A stretch of 64,000 nucleotides of DNA from Solimonas sp. SE-A11 (GCF_030345715.1 NZ_JAUASX010000007.1:62001-126000), one strand, 5' to 3'; shown: positions 9,246-18,390, numbered from the stretch's first letter. Translations and numbers: made by a program. The notes: generated by a model not told the origin, from the letters alone.

Positions 9246-10739
9246 GTGGGCTACCGCGCGCTCGTCAACGGCCGTCCCCGCCACCACCGCTACGCGGGCG
9301 TGCAGCGCATCATGGGCATCCTGCTCATGGTGTTCAGCCTCACGATGCTGCCGCCGCTAGCCATGGATATCTTCTGGGCGGAGGAGACCACCACACCTTT
9401 CCTCGGCGGCATGTGGATCACGCTGACCACCGGCGCCCTGCTGTGGTGGCCGGTACGCCACGAGCGCAGCGAGCTGAAGGTACGGGACGGCTTCCTGATC
9501 ACCACTCTGTTCTGGGCGGTACTGGGGCTGTTCGGCGCCATTCCCTTCTACTTTGCCGACGAGGGCTGGCACAGCATCACGGAGTCGGTGTTCGAGTCCG
9601 TCTCCGGCCTGACCACGACCGGCTCCACCACCATCGCCCAAGGCCTTGACGAGCTACCTCATTCGCTCAAGTACTACCGCAGCCAGCTGCACTGGCTGGG
9701 CGGCATGGGCATCGTGGTGCTGGCGGTGGCGGTACTGCCGATGCTCGGCGTCGGCGGCATGGGCCTGTACAAGGCCGAGACGCCGGGGCCGATGAAGGAC
9801 TCCAAGCTGACGCCGCGTATCACCAGCACGGCCCGCGCCCTATGGATGGTCTACCTGGTGCTGACCATCGCCTGCGGCCTGGCTTTCTGGTGGGCGGGGA
9901 TGACGCCCTTTGACGCGCTCTGCCACGCCTTCTCGACCATCGCCAACGGCGGCTTCTCTACCCACGACAACAGCATCGGCCACTACGGCACCTTGCGCAT
10001 CGAACTGGTGGCGATGTTCTTCATGCTGGTCGGCGCCACCAATTTCGCCCTGCACTACACCGCCTTCACCCGCCGCAACCTGGGCAGCTACTTCCGCGAC
10101 GGCGAGTTCCGCGTCTTCCTGTCGCTGTACCTGGGCATGGGCATCCTGGTCTGCCTGCCGCTGGTGGTGATGGGCCCCTACCCTGATGCGCTGACGGCGA
10201 TCCGCCACGGCATGTTCCAGGTGATCGCCTTCGGCACCACTGCGGGCTTTGCCACCGACAACCCCACCTCCTGGCCGGTCTACGTACCGCTGCTGCTGGT
10301 GATGTGCACCTTCATGATGTGCAGCGGCGGCAGCACCGGCGGCGGCGTCAAGGTCGTGCGCCTGATGCTGTTCGTGCGCCAGGCCTTCCGCGAACTCAAG
10401 CTGCTGGTACATCCCAACGCCGAGGTCGCGATCAAGCTCGACGGCAAGGTGGTGCCCAATGACGTGGTCTACGCCGTGGGCGGCTTCTTCTCGGTCTACA
10501 TCGGCATGACCCTGGCCCTCACTGGCCTGATGCTGCTGACCGGCATGGACGGCATCACCGCCTTCTCCGCGGTCGCCGCCAGCATCAACAACGCCGGCCC
10601 TGGCCTGGGCGAGGTCAACGCCAACGTCGCCAGCGTCAGCGCCTTCGGCAAGTGGGTCATGATCTTCGCCATGCTGGCGGGGCGCCTGGAGGTCTTTACC
10701 TTGCTGGTGCTGTTCACGCCGGCGTTCTGGCGACGGTGA
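9246..10739 (+). CDS. trkH: Trk potassium channel subunit TrkH
   Basis: This is the membrane pore of the Trk system. The four pore-loop signatures are recognisable: SGLTTTGST near residue 120, ANGGFST near 235, FGTTAGFAT near 330 and INNAGPGLG near 450. About ten hydrophobic segments surround them. The GTG start at 9246 gives 497 residues; an internal ATG at 9312 (MGILLMVF) would give a length near the family norm of about 480, so the N-terminus is uncertain. It follows trkA by two bases. Function is secure. Confidence 0.96.
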   Translation: MGYRALVNGRPRHHRYAGVQRIMGILLMVFSLTMLPPLAMDIFWAEETTTPFLGGMWITLTTGALLWWPVRHERSELKVRDGFLITTLFWAVLGLFGAIPFYFADEGWHSITESVFESVSGLTTTGSTTIAQGLDELPHSLKYYRSQLHWLGGMGIVVLAVAVLPMLGVGGMGLYKAETPGPMKDSKLTPRITSTARALWMVYLVLTIACGLAFWWAGMTPFDALCHAFSTIANGGFSTHDNSIGHYGTLRIELVAMFFMLVGATNFALHYTAFTRRNLGSYFRDGEFRVFLSLYLGMGILVCLPLVVMGPYPDALTAIRHGMFQVIAFGTTAGFATDNPTSWPVYVPLLLVMCTFMMCSGGSTGGGVKVVRLMLFVRQAFRELKLLVHPNAEVAIKLDGKVVPNDVVYAVGGFFSVYIGMTLALTGLMLLTGMDGITAFSAVAASINNAGPGLGEVNANVASVSAFGKWVMIFAMLAGRLEVFTLLVLFTPAFWRR

Positions 10740-10744
10740 TCCGC

Positions 10745-10880
10745 TGTCCCCTCGCCCGCTTGCGGGAGAGGGTGGTCCGGAGGGTCGGGAGAGGGCTGCA
10801 GCTCTTGCCGGCATCTCCGAACCCTGAAGCCTTTACAGCCCCCTCTCCCCCCACCCCTTTCCCGCCAGCGGGCGAGGGGA
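10745..10880 (+). repeat. Inverted REP doublet, family CCCTC-hairpin, copy 1
   Basis: Two GC-rich hairpins (10748-10772 and 10855-10878), each of the form CCCTCxCCCGC-loop-GCGGGxGAGGG, face each other across about 80 bases. Similar doublets occur at 11903-12018, 34535-34661 and 48132-48252. They fill the trkH-thrB gap and may also act as a transcription stop. Confidence 0.7.
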
Positions 10881-10954
10881 GCCAAGCTTGCGGATGACGG
10901 CAGCCCAGGGACTTTGCTCTAATCCGTCCTCTCACCGGCCATCCGCCCCCTTTT

Positions 10955-11893
10955 ATGTCCGTCTTCACCAAGGTCAGCCACAGCGAACTGCAGGAATTCC
11001 TGCGCCAGTACCCCGTCGGGGAGCTGCTCGGCTTCCAGGGCATTGGCGAGGGGGTGGAGAACACCAACTACTTCGTGGATACCGGCGACGGGCGCTGGGT
11101 GCTGACCCTGTTCGAGCGCCTGAACTACGCCGACCTGCCGTTCTTCCTGGGCCTGATGGAGCACCTGGCCACCCGGGGCTTCCCCGGCGCCATGCCGGCC
11201 CACACCCATGACGGCCAGTCGCTGACCACGCTCAACGGCAAGCCCGCCGCCCTGGTGCGGCGCCTGACCGGCCAGAGCGTGCTGTTCCCCGACATCGAGC
11301 AGTGCCGGCAGGTGGGCCGCGCCCTGGCCGAGCTGCACATCGACGGCCAGTCCTATTCCGGCCGCTGCGAGAACTCGCGCGGCGCGGCCTGGCGCCGCGA
11401 GACCGGCCGGCTGATAGCCCCCAAGGTGGACGCCGACGCCCGCGCCCTGATCGAGGACGAGCTGGCGGCACAGGAGACGCTGGACCTGGCGGGCCTGCCG
11501 CAGGGCGTGATCCACGCCGACCTGTTCCGCGACAACGTGCTGTTCGTGGACCAGCGCCTGACCGGGGTGATCGACTTCTACTATGCCTGCAACGACTCGC
11601 TGGCCTACGATCTGGCGGTGACGCTGAACGACTGGTGCTTCGGTTCCGACGGCGAGCTGAACCCGGCGCGCTGGGAGGCGATGCTGTCGGCCTACCGCAG
11701 CCGCCGCGAGCTGACTGCCGCCGAGCGCGCCGCCTGGCCGCTGGTGCTGCGCGCGGCGGCGCTGCGCTTCTGGCTGTCGCGCCTGCACGACTGGGTGTTC
11801 CCGCGCGGCGGCGACATGGTCCACATCAAGGACCCCAACCAATACCGCCGGGTCCTGGAGCATCACCGCAACACGCCGCCGCCGGCATTCTGA
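10955..11893 (+). CDS. thrB: Homoserine kinase, APH-fold type
   Basis: This phosphorylates L-homoserine to O-phosphohomoserine in threonine synthesis. At 312 residues it matches the Pseudomonas-type ThrB, which has an aminoglycoside-phosphotransferase fold rather than the GHMP fold of E. coli. Visible motifs are the early GIGEGVENTNYFV loop, the catalytic VIHADLFRDNVLF (HxDxxxxN) near residue 190 and the metal-binding VIDFYYAC near 207. It stands alone between two REP doublets, with no other thr gene nearby. A related choline/ethanolamine kinase-like activity cannot be excluded from sequence, but the EGVENTNY pattern is typical of ThrB. Confidence 0.9.
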   Translation: MSVFTKVSHSELQEFLRQYPVGELLGFQGIGEGVENTNYFVDTGDGRWVLTLFERLNYADLPFFLGLMEHLATRGFPGAMPAHTHDGQSLTTLNGKPAALVRRLTGQSVLFPDIEQCRQVGRALAELHIDGQSYSGRCENSRGAAWRRETGRLIAPKVDADARALIEDELAAQETLDLAGLPQGVIHADLFRDNVLFVDQRLTGVIDFYYACNDSLAYDLAVTLNDWCFGSDGELNPARWEAMLSAYRSRRELTAAERAAWPLVLRAAALRFWLSRLHDWVFPRGGDMVHIKDPNQYRRVLEHHRNTPPPAF

Positions 11894-11902
11894 TTTGATT
11901 TG

Positions 11903-12018
11903 CTCCCTCTCCCGCCGACGGGAGAGGGCTGGGGTGAGGGAGGGCCTTCGATCGGCGGCGATGTGCGTGGCCGCCACTGCACCACCCTCACCCTACCTTC
12001 TCCCGCCAGCGGGAGAGG
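11903..12018 (+). repeat. Inverted REP doublet, family CCCTC-hairpin, copy 2
   Basis: Hairpins at 11903-11942 (CCCTCTCCCGCC-GA-CGGGAGAGGG, then CTGGGGTGAGGG) and 11984-12018 in reverse orientation. The element occupies almost the whole thrB-MFS gap. Its right arm ends just before the MFS ribosome site. Confidence 0.7.
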
Positions 12019-12062
12019 AAAAACGAGTACGGCGATCGCCGAATAGCTTGGGGGAGCACCGG

Positions 12063-13355
12063 ATGAGCAAGGGAACTGATGGCGCGGCACCGGCCGGCAA
12101 TTCGCCGGGCAAGGTGCTGTTCGCGAGCCTGATCGGCACCACGATCGAGTTCTTCGACTTCTACATCTACGCCACCGCCGCGGTGCTGGTGTTCCCCAAG
12201 CTGTTCTTCCCCGCTGCCGACCCCACCTCGGCCACGCTGCAGTCGCTGGCGACCTTCGCCATCGCCTTCTTCGCGCGGCCCATCGGCTCGGCGCTGTTCG
12301 GCCACTTCGGCGACCGCATCGGCCGCAAGGCCACGCTGGTGGCGGCGCTGCTGACCATGGGCCTGTCCACCGTCGCCATAGGCCTGCTACCCACCTACGC
12401 GCAGATCGGCGTGCTGGCGCCGGCCCTGCTTGCGCTGTGCCGCTTCGGCCAGGGCCTGGGCCTGGGCGGCGAATGGGGCGGCGCGGTGCTGCTGGCCACC
12501 GAGAACGCCCCGCCAGGCAAGCGCGCCTGGTACGGCATGTTCCCGCAGCTCGGCGCGCCCATCGGCTTCATCCTGTCCGGCGGCTCCTTCCTGATCCTGG
12601 CGGAGACCCTGACCGACGAGCAGTTCTTCGGCTGGGGCTGGCGCATCCCCTTCGTCGCCAGCAGCCTGCTGGTGCTGGTGGGCCTGTGGGTGCGCCTGTC
12701 GATCAGCGAGACGCCGGTGTTCCAGAAGGCCATCGACCATGCCGAGCGCGTGGAGGTGCCGATGCTCACCGTGTTCCGCGAACACGGCCGCGCGCTGGTG
12801 CTGGGCACGGTGGCGGCCATCGCCACCTTCGTGCTGTTCTACCTGATGACGGTGTTCGCGCTGACCTGGGGCACCAGCGCCCTGGGCTACAAGCGCCAGG
12901 AATTCCTGATGATCCAGCTGTTCGCGGTACTGTTCTTCGCCGCGACGATCCCGGTCTCCGCCGTGCTGGCGGACCGCCATGGCCGCCGCCGCACGCTGAT
13001 GTGGGTCAGCGCCGCGATTGCCGCCTATGGCCTGCTGTTCGCGCCGCTGTTCGGCAGTGGCAGCCTGCCCGGCGTGGTCGCCTTCCTGGCCCTGGGCCTG
13101 GCGCTGATGGGCATGACCTACGGCCCGCTGGGCACGGTGCTGTCGGAGCTGTTCCCCACCGCCGTGCGCTACACCGGCTCCTCGCTGACCTTCAATCTCG
13201 CCGGCATCTTCGGCGCGTCGCTGGCGCCCTACATCGCCACCACGCTGGCGACGAAGTACGGCCTGCATACCGTGGGCTGGTATCTCAGCGCCGCCGCGCT
13301 GCTGACGCTGGCCGCGCTGTGGGCCACGCGCGAGACCAAGGACGACGTGCTCTAA
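12063..13355 (+). CDS. MFS metabolite:proton symporter
   Basis: This is a 430-residue inner-membrane carrier of the major facilitator superfamily. GTTIEFFDFYIY in helix 1, GHFGDRIGRK between helices 2 and 3, RFGQGLGLGGEWGG in helix 4 and DRHGRRRT between helices 8 and 9 are typical of the metabolite:H+ symporter (ShiA/ProP-like) group, whose substrates include shikimate, alpha-ketoglutarate and betaines. The substrate cannot be told here. The ATG at 12063 is preceded by GGGGGAG; earlier in-frame codons run through the REP doublet and are not coding. Another MFS gene follows 22 bases downstream. Confidence 0.88.
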   Translation: MSKGTDGAAPAGNSPGKVLFASLIGTTIEFFDFYIYATAAVLVFPKLFFPAADPTSATLQSLATFAIAFFARPIGSALFGHFGDRIGRKATLVAALLTMGLSTVAIGLLPTYAQIGVLAPALLALCRFGQGLGLGGEWGGAVLLATENAPPGKRAWYGMFPQLGAPIGFILSGGSFLILAETLTDEQFFGWGWRIPFVASSLLVLVGLWVRLSISETPVFQKAIDHAERVEVPMLTVFREHGRALVLGTVAAIATFVLFYLMTVFALTWGTSALGYKRQEFLMIQLFAVLFFAATIPVSAVLADRHGRRRTLMWVSAAIAAYGLLFAPLFGSGSLPGVVAFLALGLALMGMTYGPLGTVLSELFPTAVRYTGSSLTFNLAGIFGASLAPYIATTLATKYGLHTVGWYLSAAALLTLAALWATRETKDDVL

Positions 13356-13377
13356 CCCCGGACATCGAGACCCTGCC

Positions 13378-14679
13378 ATGCTCGGCATGACCCGCTACCA
13401 GTGGACCGTCCTGTTCGCCGCCTGGCTGGGCTGGGGCTTCGATATCTTCGACAGCCTGCTGTTCAACTACGTGGCGCCCAACTGCGTGCCGACGCTGCTG
13501 GGCCTGCCCATCGGCTCGCCCGAGGCCAAGCAGGCCACGCTGTACTGGACCGGCATCCTCACCTCCGTGCTGCTGCTGGGCTGGGCGGCCGGCGGCATCC
13601 TCTTCGGCTGGGTCTGCGACCGCATCGGCCGCACCCGCACGCTGCTGCTGACCATGCTGATGTATGCGCTGGGCACCGCCGCCTGCGCCTTTGCCGACAA
13701 CATCTGGATGCTGCTGGTGTTCCGCATCGTCGCCAGCCTCGGCATCGGCGGCGAGTGGGCCGCTGGTGCCTCGATGGTCGCGGAGGTGGTGCCGGAGGAC
13801 AAGCGCGTGGAAGCCGGCGCCCTGCTCTACACTGCCGCCCCCTTCGGCCTGTTCCTGGCCACCTTCGTCAACTTCCAGGTGGCCGGCAACTGGATGGCCG
13901 CAAGCCCGGAGACCTCCTGGCGCTACGTCTTCCTGTTCGGCCTGCTGCCGGCGGCCGTGGCCTTCATCGTGCGCCTATTCCTGAAGGAGCCGGAGCGCTG
14001 GACCCAGGTGCGCCAGACCACGCAGCCGCCGCGCATCGCCGAGCTGTTCGGCCCCGAGGTGCGGCGCTACACCATCAGCGGCTTCCTGATGGCGCTGGTG
14101 GCGCTAATCACCTGGTGGAGCTGCAATGCCTTCATACCGGTGGTGTCCGCGGGCCTGGCACAGACCGAGGCCGCGCTGCGCGGCCTGGACAAGGCCGGCA
14201 CGCTGGCGCTGGTGGAGAACTGGAAGCTCACCGCCACCGCCGCCTTCAACTTCGGTGGCCTGATCGGCACGCTGCTGACCATCCCCGCCGCCAAGCTGCT
14301 GGGCCGGCGAGCGATGTTCGGCATCTACTTCGCCGCCTCCGCCGCCGCGATCTTCGCTACCTTCGGCCTGGACCTGCCGAGCGAAGCGCGCTTGCACATG
14401 TACTTCGCCATCGGCCTGTCGGTGTTCGGCGTGTTCGGCAGCTTCACCTACTACCTGCCGGAGCTGTTCCCCACGCGCCTGCGCGGCACCGGCGCCGGCT
14501 TCTGCTACAACGCCGGCCGCGTGTTCGCCGCCGCCGGCCCCTTCCTGGTCGGCGTCATCGCCGCGCAGGGCGTGGACGCCGCCGTGGGCGTGCTGTTCTG
14601 GGTGGGCGTAGTCCCGATGGCGGCGCTGCTGATGATGCCGTGGGTGATCGAGACACGCGGGCTGCGGCTGGCGGATTGA
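13378..14679 (+). CDS. MFS transporter, sugar/aromatic acid porter-like
   Basis: This 433-residue carrier has 12 predicted helices and MFS signatures (GWGFDIFDS in helix 1, GWVCDRIGRTR between helices 2 and 3, GIGGEWAAG in helix 4, LPELFPTRLRGTG late). The pattern resembles the sialate/sugar and aromatic-acid symporter groups rather than that of its upstream neighbour, so the two are not recent duplicates. The first ATG is followed two codons later by another (MLGM), and either could start. It lies 22 bases after the first MFS gene and is probably co-transcribed. Substrate unknown. Confidence 0.85.
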   Translation: MLGMTRYQWTVLFAAWLGWGFDIFDSLLFNYVAPNCVPTLLGLPIGSPEAKQATLYWTGILTSVLLLGWAAGGILFGWVCDRIGRTRTLLLTMLMYALGTAACAFADNIWMLLVFRIVASLGIGGEWAAGASMVAEVVPEDKRVEAGALLYTAAPFGLFLATFVNFQVAGNWMAASPETSWRYVFLFGLLPAAVAFIVRLFLKEPERWTQVRQTTQPPRIAELFGPEVRRYTISGFLMALVALITWWSCNAFIPVVSAGLAQTEAALRGLDKAGTLALVENWKLTATAAFNFGGLIGTLLTIPAAKLLGRRAMFGIYFAASAAAIFATFGLDLPSEARLHMYFAIGLSVFGVFGSFTYYLPELFPTRLRGTGAGFCYNAGRVFAAAGPFLVGVIAAQGVDAAVGVLFWVGVVPMAALLMMPWVIETRGLRLAD

Positions 14680-14798
14680 TCGGCAGGCCACGTCTTCGCG
14701 TTCGATGCAGAAACGTCGGCCGGCCTGGAGAGCCGAACGTTCATCATCGTTGCGGAGTCTTGTAGTGTCGTGCGCAACAGCCAAGGACGGAACCACGG

Positions 14799-15128
14799 AT
14801 GAGGGAAGCACTGGCGCTGGCGCTGGCGCTGGTGGCAGGAGGCTTCGCCGTGCTCGGCAGCCCGGTCACCGGCTGGTTCACCTACATCTCCGCCGCCAGG
14901 CAGCGAGAGACCGAGCGCTACAAGCGCAAGCTGCGGCAGACCTACGCCGACGTCGCGGCCTTCCACCGGCTGGAGGAGCGCTACACCCGGGCGCTGGAGA
15001 CCGACGGCAAGAGTGCCGAGTGCTGGAAGCGCGAGATGCGGCTGCGCCTGCGCGAGGACGGCTTCAGCTCGCCCAGCGACGAGGCCACCGTTCAGAAGGC
15101 CGAGCAGCGCATCGCCGAAATGGGCTGA
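14799..15128 (+). CDS. Small membrane-anchored protein, unknown
   Basis: This 109-residue protein has one N-terminal hydrophobic segment (residues 3-30) that could be a signal anchor. A strongly charged helical region follows (QRETERYKRKLRQ, then YADVAAFHRLEERY). No family is recognised. The ATG follows ACCACGG, with no strong Shine-Dalgarno. Its protein-like composition and ordered charge pattern support a real gene, but only moderately. It could be part of a small-protein cluster with the exported protein downstream. Confidence 0.5.
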   Translation: MREALALALALVAGGFAVLGSPVTGWFTYISAARQRETERYKRKLRQTYADVAAFHRLEERYTRALETDGKSAECWKREMRLRLREDGFSSPSDEATVQKAEQRIAEMG

Positions 15129-15169
15129 GGCCCTCTACACAACGCGGTAACGACACCCTAGGATTACCC

Positions 15170-15616
15170 ATGTTCAAGTTTTCCCTCTCCTGCGCCGCGC
15201 TGCTGCTGGCGCTCTCCCTGCCGGCCAGCGCGGAGGCTCCGTCAAAGGACGACACGGACCTGGCCGAGCAGTTCCTCGGTTGCGGCTACTACTTCGCCTT
15301 GCTGCCCTCGCTGTCCGACAACAAGACGCAAGGCGAGCAGCAGGTTCGCGTGAAGGAACTGGAGAACTTCAGCCGCCTGGCGGCACTGGCCCTGGTCGGC
15401 CGGAACAACGCCAGGCTGGCCTCGGCCGTGGCCCGCAACCGCTTCTCCGAGGAGTTGCGACAGGCCGACACCCAGGGCGATGCCGCGCTGGTGCAGATGC
15501 TGCAGTCCTGGTCGGACCGCTGCACGGCGCTGATGGAACAGCAGTCGGCCGGCGTCGCGCCGCGCATCGAGGCCTACGTCGCGGCAGACGAGGCGGCACA
15601 CGCCAAGGCCCCGTAG
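15170..15616 (+). CDS. Small exported protein, unknown
   Basis: This 148-residue protein has a clear Sec signal peptide (residues 1-21, ending PASAEA). The mature part is all-helical in appearance, with two cysteines (FLGCGYYF and SDRCTAL) that could form a disulfide in the periplasm. The C-terminal AADEAAHAKAP tail is disordered-looking. No family is recognised. The preceding gene ends 42 bases upstream. Confidence 0.65.
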   Translation: MFKFSLSCAALLLALSLPASAEAPSKDDTDLAEQFLGCGYYFALLPSLSDNKTQGEQQVRVKELENFSRLAALALVGRNNARLASAVARNRFSEELRQADTQGDAALVQMLQSWSDRCTALMEQQSAGVAPRIEAYVAADEAAHAKAP

Positions 15617-15728
15617 GCGCGACTGTGGACTGAATCATCCGGCCAGTCGCCCTTCCTGGAATCTGCTACACAGTCGGCCCGGGGCCAAGACCCCGGGACC
15701 GATCGTCCATGAAGAGGAGAAGATTCCG

Positions 15729-16196
15729 ATGCCTGGTGTCCGCCGCCCGTCGATGTCGTCCGCCTGCCTGCTCGCGTTGGCGGCCCTGGCCTTCTCTTCC
15801 GCCGGCATCGCGGCGGAAGAAGCCGCACAGGGGCATGCGCATCACGATCATCATCACCATCACGACCACAGCCCGCTGCACCTCGGCACCAAGAATGCGC
15901 CGTCGGTCTCGCTGAAGGCCGAGCGCGACCCCATGGGCGGATGGAACCTGCACATCGACACCCCCGGCTTCCGCTTTGCGCCGGAGCACGTGAACCGGGC
16001 CAACGTCGAGGGAGAGGGACATGCCCACCTGTACGTGGACGGTGTGAAGCGTGCACGGCTCTACGCACCCTGGTTCCATGTCGACGCGCTCGGCGCCGGC
16101 GAGCACAAGCTGCGCGTCACGCTCAACGCCAACTCGCACCAGGAGCTGTACTCGGGCGGCAAACCGATCCAGGCCGAGATCGTCGTCAAGGAATGA
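15729..16196 (+). CDS. Histidine-rich exported protein, possible metal binder
   Basis: The ATG is chosen because GAGGAG lies nine bases upstream. A signal peptide ends near AGIAAEE (about residue 30). The mature N-terminus is a histidine cluster (GHAHHDHHHHHDHS) of the kind that binds zinc, copper or nickel. The rest is a compact beta domain with HAHLYVDGVK, APWFHVD and EHKLRVTLNANSH segments; these histidines could add a second metal site. It resembles small periplasmic proteins found near copper or heavy-metal genes, but no such genes adjoin it here. A role in metal buffering is an inference. Confidence 0.65.
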   Translation: MPGVRRPSMSSACLLALAALAFSSAGIAAEEAAQGHAHHDHHHHHDHSPLHLGTKNAPSVSLKAERDPMGGWNLHIDTPGFRFAPEHVNRANVEGEGHAHLYVDGVKRARLYAPWFHVDALGAGEHKLRVTLNANSHQELYSGGKPIQAEIVVKE

Positions 16197-16352
16197 GAGC
16201 CGGGCGGGCCCTGCCCGCTTGAGCCGGCTGCCGCTGCGCTCATCGCCGGAGCTTTGCCCGCCATCGGAACCTGACATCTGCGGGCTGGACGGCATGCTTC
16301 CGGCATGCTGAAGTCGCTTCCATCCGGGGAAGCCAGACCAGCAGGGAACGCC

Positions 16353-16763
16353 ATGGACCAGCAGGGACGCGAGGGCGGTTGCCAGTGCGGCAATGTGCGC
16401 TACGAGATCGGCGGAGAGCCGATGCTGGCGGCGATCTGCCACTGCAGCATGTGCCGGCGCGCCAATGCCGCGCCGGTCGTGGCCTGGGCCATGTATGCGC
16501 AGGAGCAGGTCCGCTTCACCCGCGCCCAGCCGCAGGAATACGCGTCCTCCGCCGAAGCGCGCCGCGGCTTCTGCCCGCACTGCGGCACGCAGATCAGCTT
16601 CACCGCCGACTTCCTGCCCGGCCTGATCGACATCACCATCGGCAGCCTCGACCAGCCGGAGGCGCTGAAGCCGACGCTGCACTACTGGCACTCGAAGCAC
16701 CTGGGCTGGGTGGAATTCGCCGACGGCCTGCCACGTCATCCGGAGCTGCCGCCCTTCGAGTGA
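16353..16763 (+). CDS. GFA-family zinc protein
   Basis: This 136-residue protein belongs to the glutathione-dependent formaldehyde-activating enzyme (GFA/CENP-V) fold, which carries structural and catalytic zinc. The cysteine pattern is complete: GGCQCGNVRY (residues 10-20), CHCSMCRR (about 31-38) and FCPHCGTQI (about 74-82). True formaldehyde-handling activity is proven for few members, so the substrate is unknown. The start at 16353 is the first ATG giving the usual family N-terminus; the longer frame from 16305 lacks conservation. Confidence 0.85.
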   Translation: MDQQGREGGCQCGNVRYEIGGEPMLAAICHCSMCRRANAAPVVAWAMYAQEQVRFTRAQPQEYASSAEARRGFCPHCGTQISFTADFLPGLIDITIGSLDQPEALKPTLHYWHSKHLGWVEFADGLPRHPELPPFE

Positions 16764-16841
16764 GGCGTTCCGAGTTCCGATGAATCCCGCCATCCGCCCC
16801 GTGGTCATGTTCCGCGCCTGCGCCCGCCAGGGAGAGCGCTC

Positions 16842-17375
16842 ATGAGCACGCCGATCCTGATCCTGCCCGGCATCGGCGGCTCTGGGCCCGAGCACTGGCA
16901 GACGCTGTGGCAGCAGGCCGAGCCGCGCATGCAGCGCGTGCAGCAGCGCGACTGGGAGCAGCCGCACCGAGAGGAATGGGTGCAGGCGCTGGAAACAGCC
17001 GTGGCCGCCACCGCCGGCGACGCCATCCTGGTGGCGCACAGCCTGGGCTGCCTGCTAGTGGCGCACTGGGGCCTGCAGACCAAGCGCAAGATTTCCGGCG
17101 CGATGCTGGTGGCGCCGCCGGACCCGGCCGGTGCCGGGTTTCCCGCCGCGGCGCGCAGCTTCGGGCCGATGCCGCAGCAGCGGCTGCCCTTCCCCAGCAT
17201 GATCGTGGCGAGCAGCAACGATCCCTACGGCAACGTCGCCTTCTCGCGCAATGCCGCGCGCGCCTGGGGCAGCCTCTACCGTTCGATCGGCCCCTGCGGC
17301 CACATCAACGCCGCCAGCGGGCTGGGCCACTGGAAGGCCGGGCGCATGCTGCTCTGGGAACTGAGCGCGAGCTGA
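16842..17375 (+). CDS. RBBP9/YdeN-type alpha/beta hydrolase
   Basis: This 177-residue serine hydrolase has the pattern of the RBBP9/YdeN family. It starts with ILPGIGGSGPEHWQ, has the nucleophile elbow AHSLG (Ser near residue 68), an acid in SSNDPY (near 127) and the catalytic histidine in GHINAAS (near 151). Cytoplasmic, with no signal peptide. Natural substrates of this family are poorly defined. It lies on the plus strand, convergent with the next hydrolase gene. Confidence 0.87.
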   Translation: MSTPILILPGIGGSGPEHWQTLWQQAEPRMQRVQQRDWEQPHREEWVQALETAVAATAGDAILVAHSLGCLLVAHWGLQTKRKISGAMLVAPPDPAGAGFPAAARSFGPMPQQRLPFPSMIVASSNDPYGNVAFSRNAARAWGSLYRSIGPCGHINAASGLGHWKAGRMLLWELSAS

Positions 17376-17397
17376 GCGCTGCACTCCCATCGTCATG

Positions 17398-17416
17398 CCG
17401 GCGGAAGCCGGTATGA
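17398..17416. repeat. Small palindrome CCGGCGGAAGCCGG
   Basis: An inverted repeat (GCCGGC-GGAA-GCCGGT within CGTCATGCCGGCGG...) lies just after the RBBP9-like gene. Flanks CGTCAT and ATGACG extend the stem. It resembles short dispersed palindromes seen in many bacteria; only one copy was noticed here. Confidence 0.4.
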
Positions 17417-17461
17417 CGTGCAAGGGTTTTGGAACCCCCTCCACAAACGGCTTCCAGCGCC

Positions 17462-17502
17462 AAAAAAGATGCCGCCGCCCCGACGATGAACGGGGCAGCG
17501 GC
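17462..17502 (-). terminator. Rho-independent terminator
   Basis: On the minus strand, GCCGCTGCCCCG pairs with CGGGGCGGCGGC across eight bases, and CATCTTTTTT follows. It terminates the minus-strand hydrolase gene ending at 17539. Confidence 0.7.
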
Positions 17503-17538
17503 AGAGGAGTGAGCGCGGTGCGAGTGCGCTCGGAAGAC

Positions 17539-18390
17539 TCAGGCGGCGCGGGGCAGTTCGGCGGTGAAGCGCTCCGGTGTCAGGAAGGCCATCACGCGTT
17601 CCAGCACGCGCTCGTCGGTGAGGATGCGCCAGTGGCCGAGGCGATTGGTGCTGTACAGCTCGGCCTGGGGCCAGGCGGCCGCCAGCGCGGCGCTGTCGCC
17701 GTAGGGCACGGTGTCGTCGTCTCGGTCGTGCACGATCAGCGCGGCGGGCTTCAGGCGCGGCGCGGTACGCACGCCGTCGAGCTCGTCCAGCGGCACGCCG
17801 GTGTAGTCCTCCACTTCCTGCAGGAAGCGCGCATGCGCCGCCTGCGGCAGGCCGACGAAGCCGGCGAAGCGGTTCAGCACGCCGCGCAGCGAGGACGGCC
17901 CGCCCAGCAGCACCACGCGCTCCACGTTGAGCCCCTGGCCCAGCGCGTAGACCACGGCGCCGGCACCCATGGAATGGCCGACGACGGCTTCCAGGTTCTC
18001 GATCTCCGGCACCACTTCCATCAGCGCGTAGGCAAAACTGATGACGTTGGCCTCGTCACCCGGCGACTGGCCATGGGCAGGGCCTTCCAGGGCGATCACT
18101 TGGCGGCCGGCGGCGAGCAGCGGCGCCACGAAGCGGCCGAACTGCGAGGGGCGGCCTTCCCAGCCGTGTAGCATCAGCACCACCGGGTCGCCAGCCTTGC
18201 CCCAGCGCAGGCCCGATAGCCCGAAGCGGAAATGGATGCGCTGCGCCGTGGCCAGCGCCGGCTGTTCCCAGTCGCGCGGCGGCAGGCGCCGCGGGCGCAT
18301 CATCAGGCGGCGTGCCGAGCGCACCGCGAACTGCGGGGCGAACAGCCCGGCCAGGGTGTGGTAGGTCTGCAGGGTGCTGAGGCGGGTCAT
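17539..18390 (-). CDS. Alpha/beta hydrolase
   Basis: A 283-residue alpha/beta hydrolase with an oxyanion segment MLHGWEGRPSQFGRF (near residue 73), nucleophile elbow GHSMGAG (near 138), acid in HDRDDDTVPY (near 220) and histidine in RLGHWRILTD (near 248). Esterase, thioesterase or lipase activity is possible and the substrate is unknown. The first 45 residues are basic and amphipathic without a signal peptide. It is the last gene of a likely three-gene minus-strand set with the SnoaL-like and small exported proteins. Confidence 0.85.
   Translation of the reverse strand: MTRLSTLQTYHTLAGLFAPQFAVRSARRLMMRPRRLPPRDWEQPALATAQRIHFRFGLSGLRWGKAGDPVVLMLHGWEGRPSQFGRFVAPLLAAGRQVIALEGPAHGQSPGDEANVISFAYALMEVVPEIENLEAVVGHSMGAGAVVYALGQGLNVERVVLLGGPSSLRGVLNRFAGFVGLPQAAHARFLQEVEDYTGVPLDELDGVRTAPRLKPAALIVHDRDDDTVPYGDSAALAAAWPQAELYSTNRLGHWRILTDERVLERVMAFLTPERFTAELPRAA

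Noticed and set aside
14705-15169. Long plus frame upstream of 15170 joined to the exported protein
   Set aside because: The upstream part overlaps the 109-aa gene in another frame and is Arg/Gly-rich; the real start is the ATG at 15170, with a signal peptide right after it.
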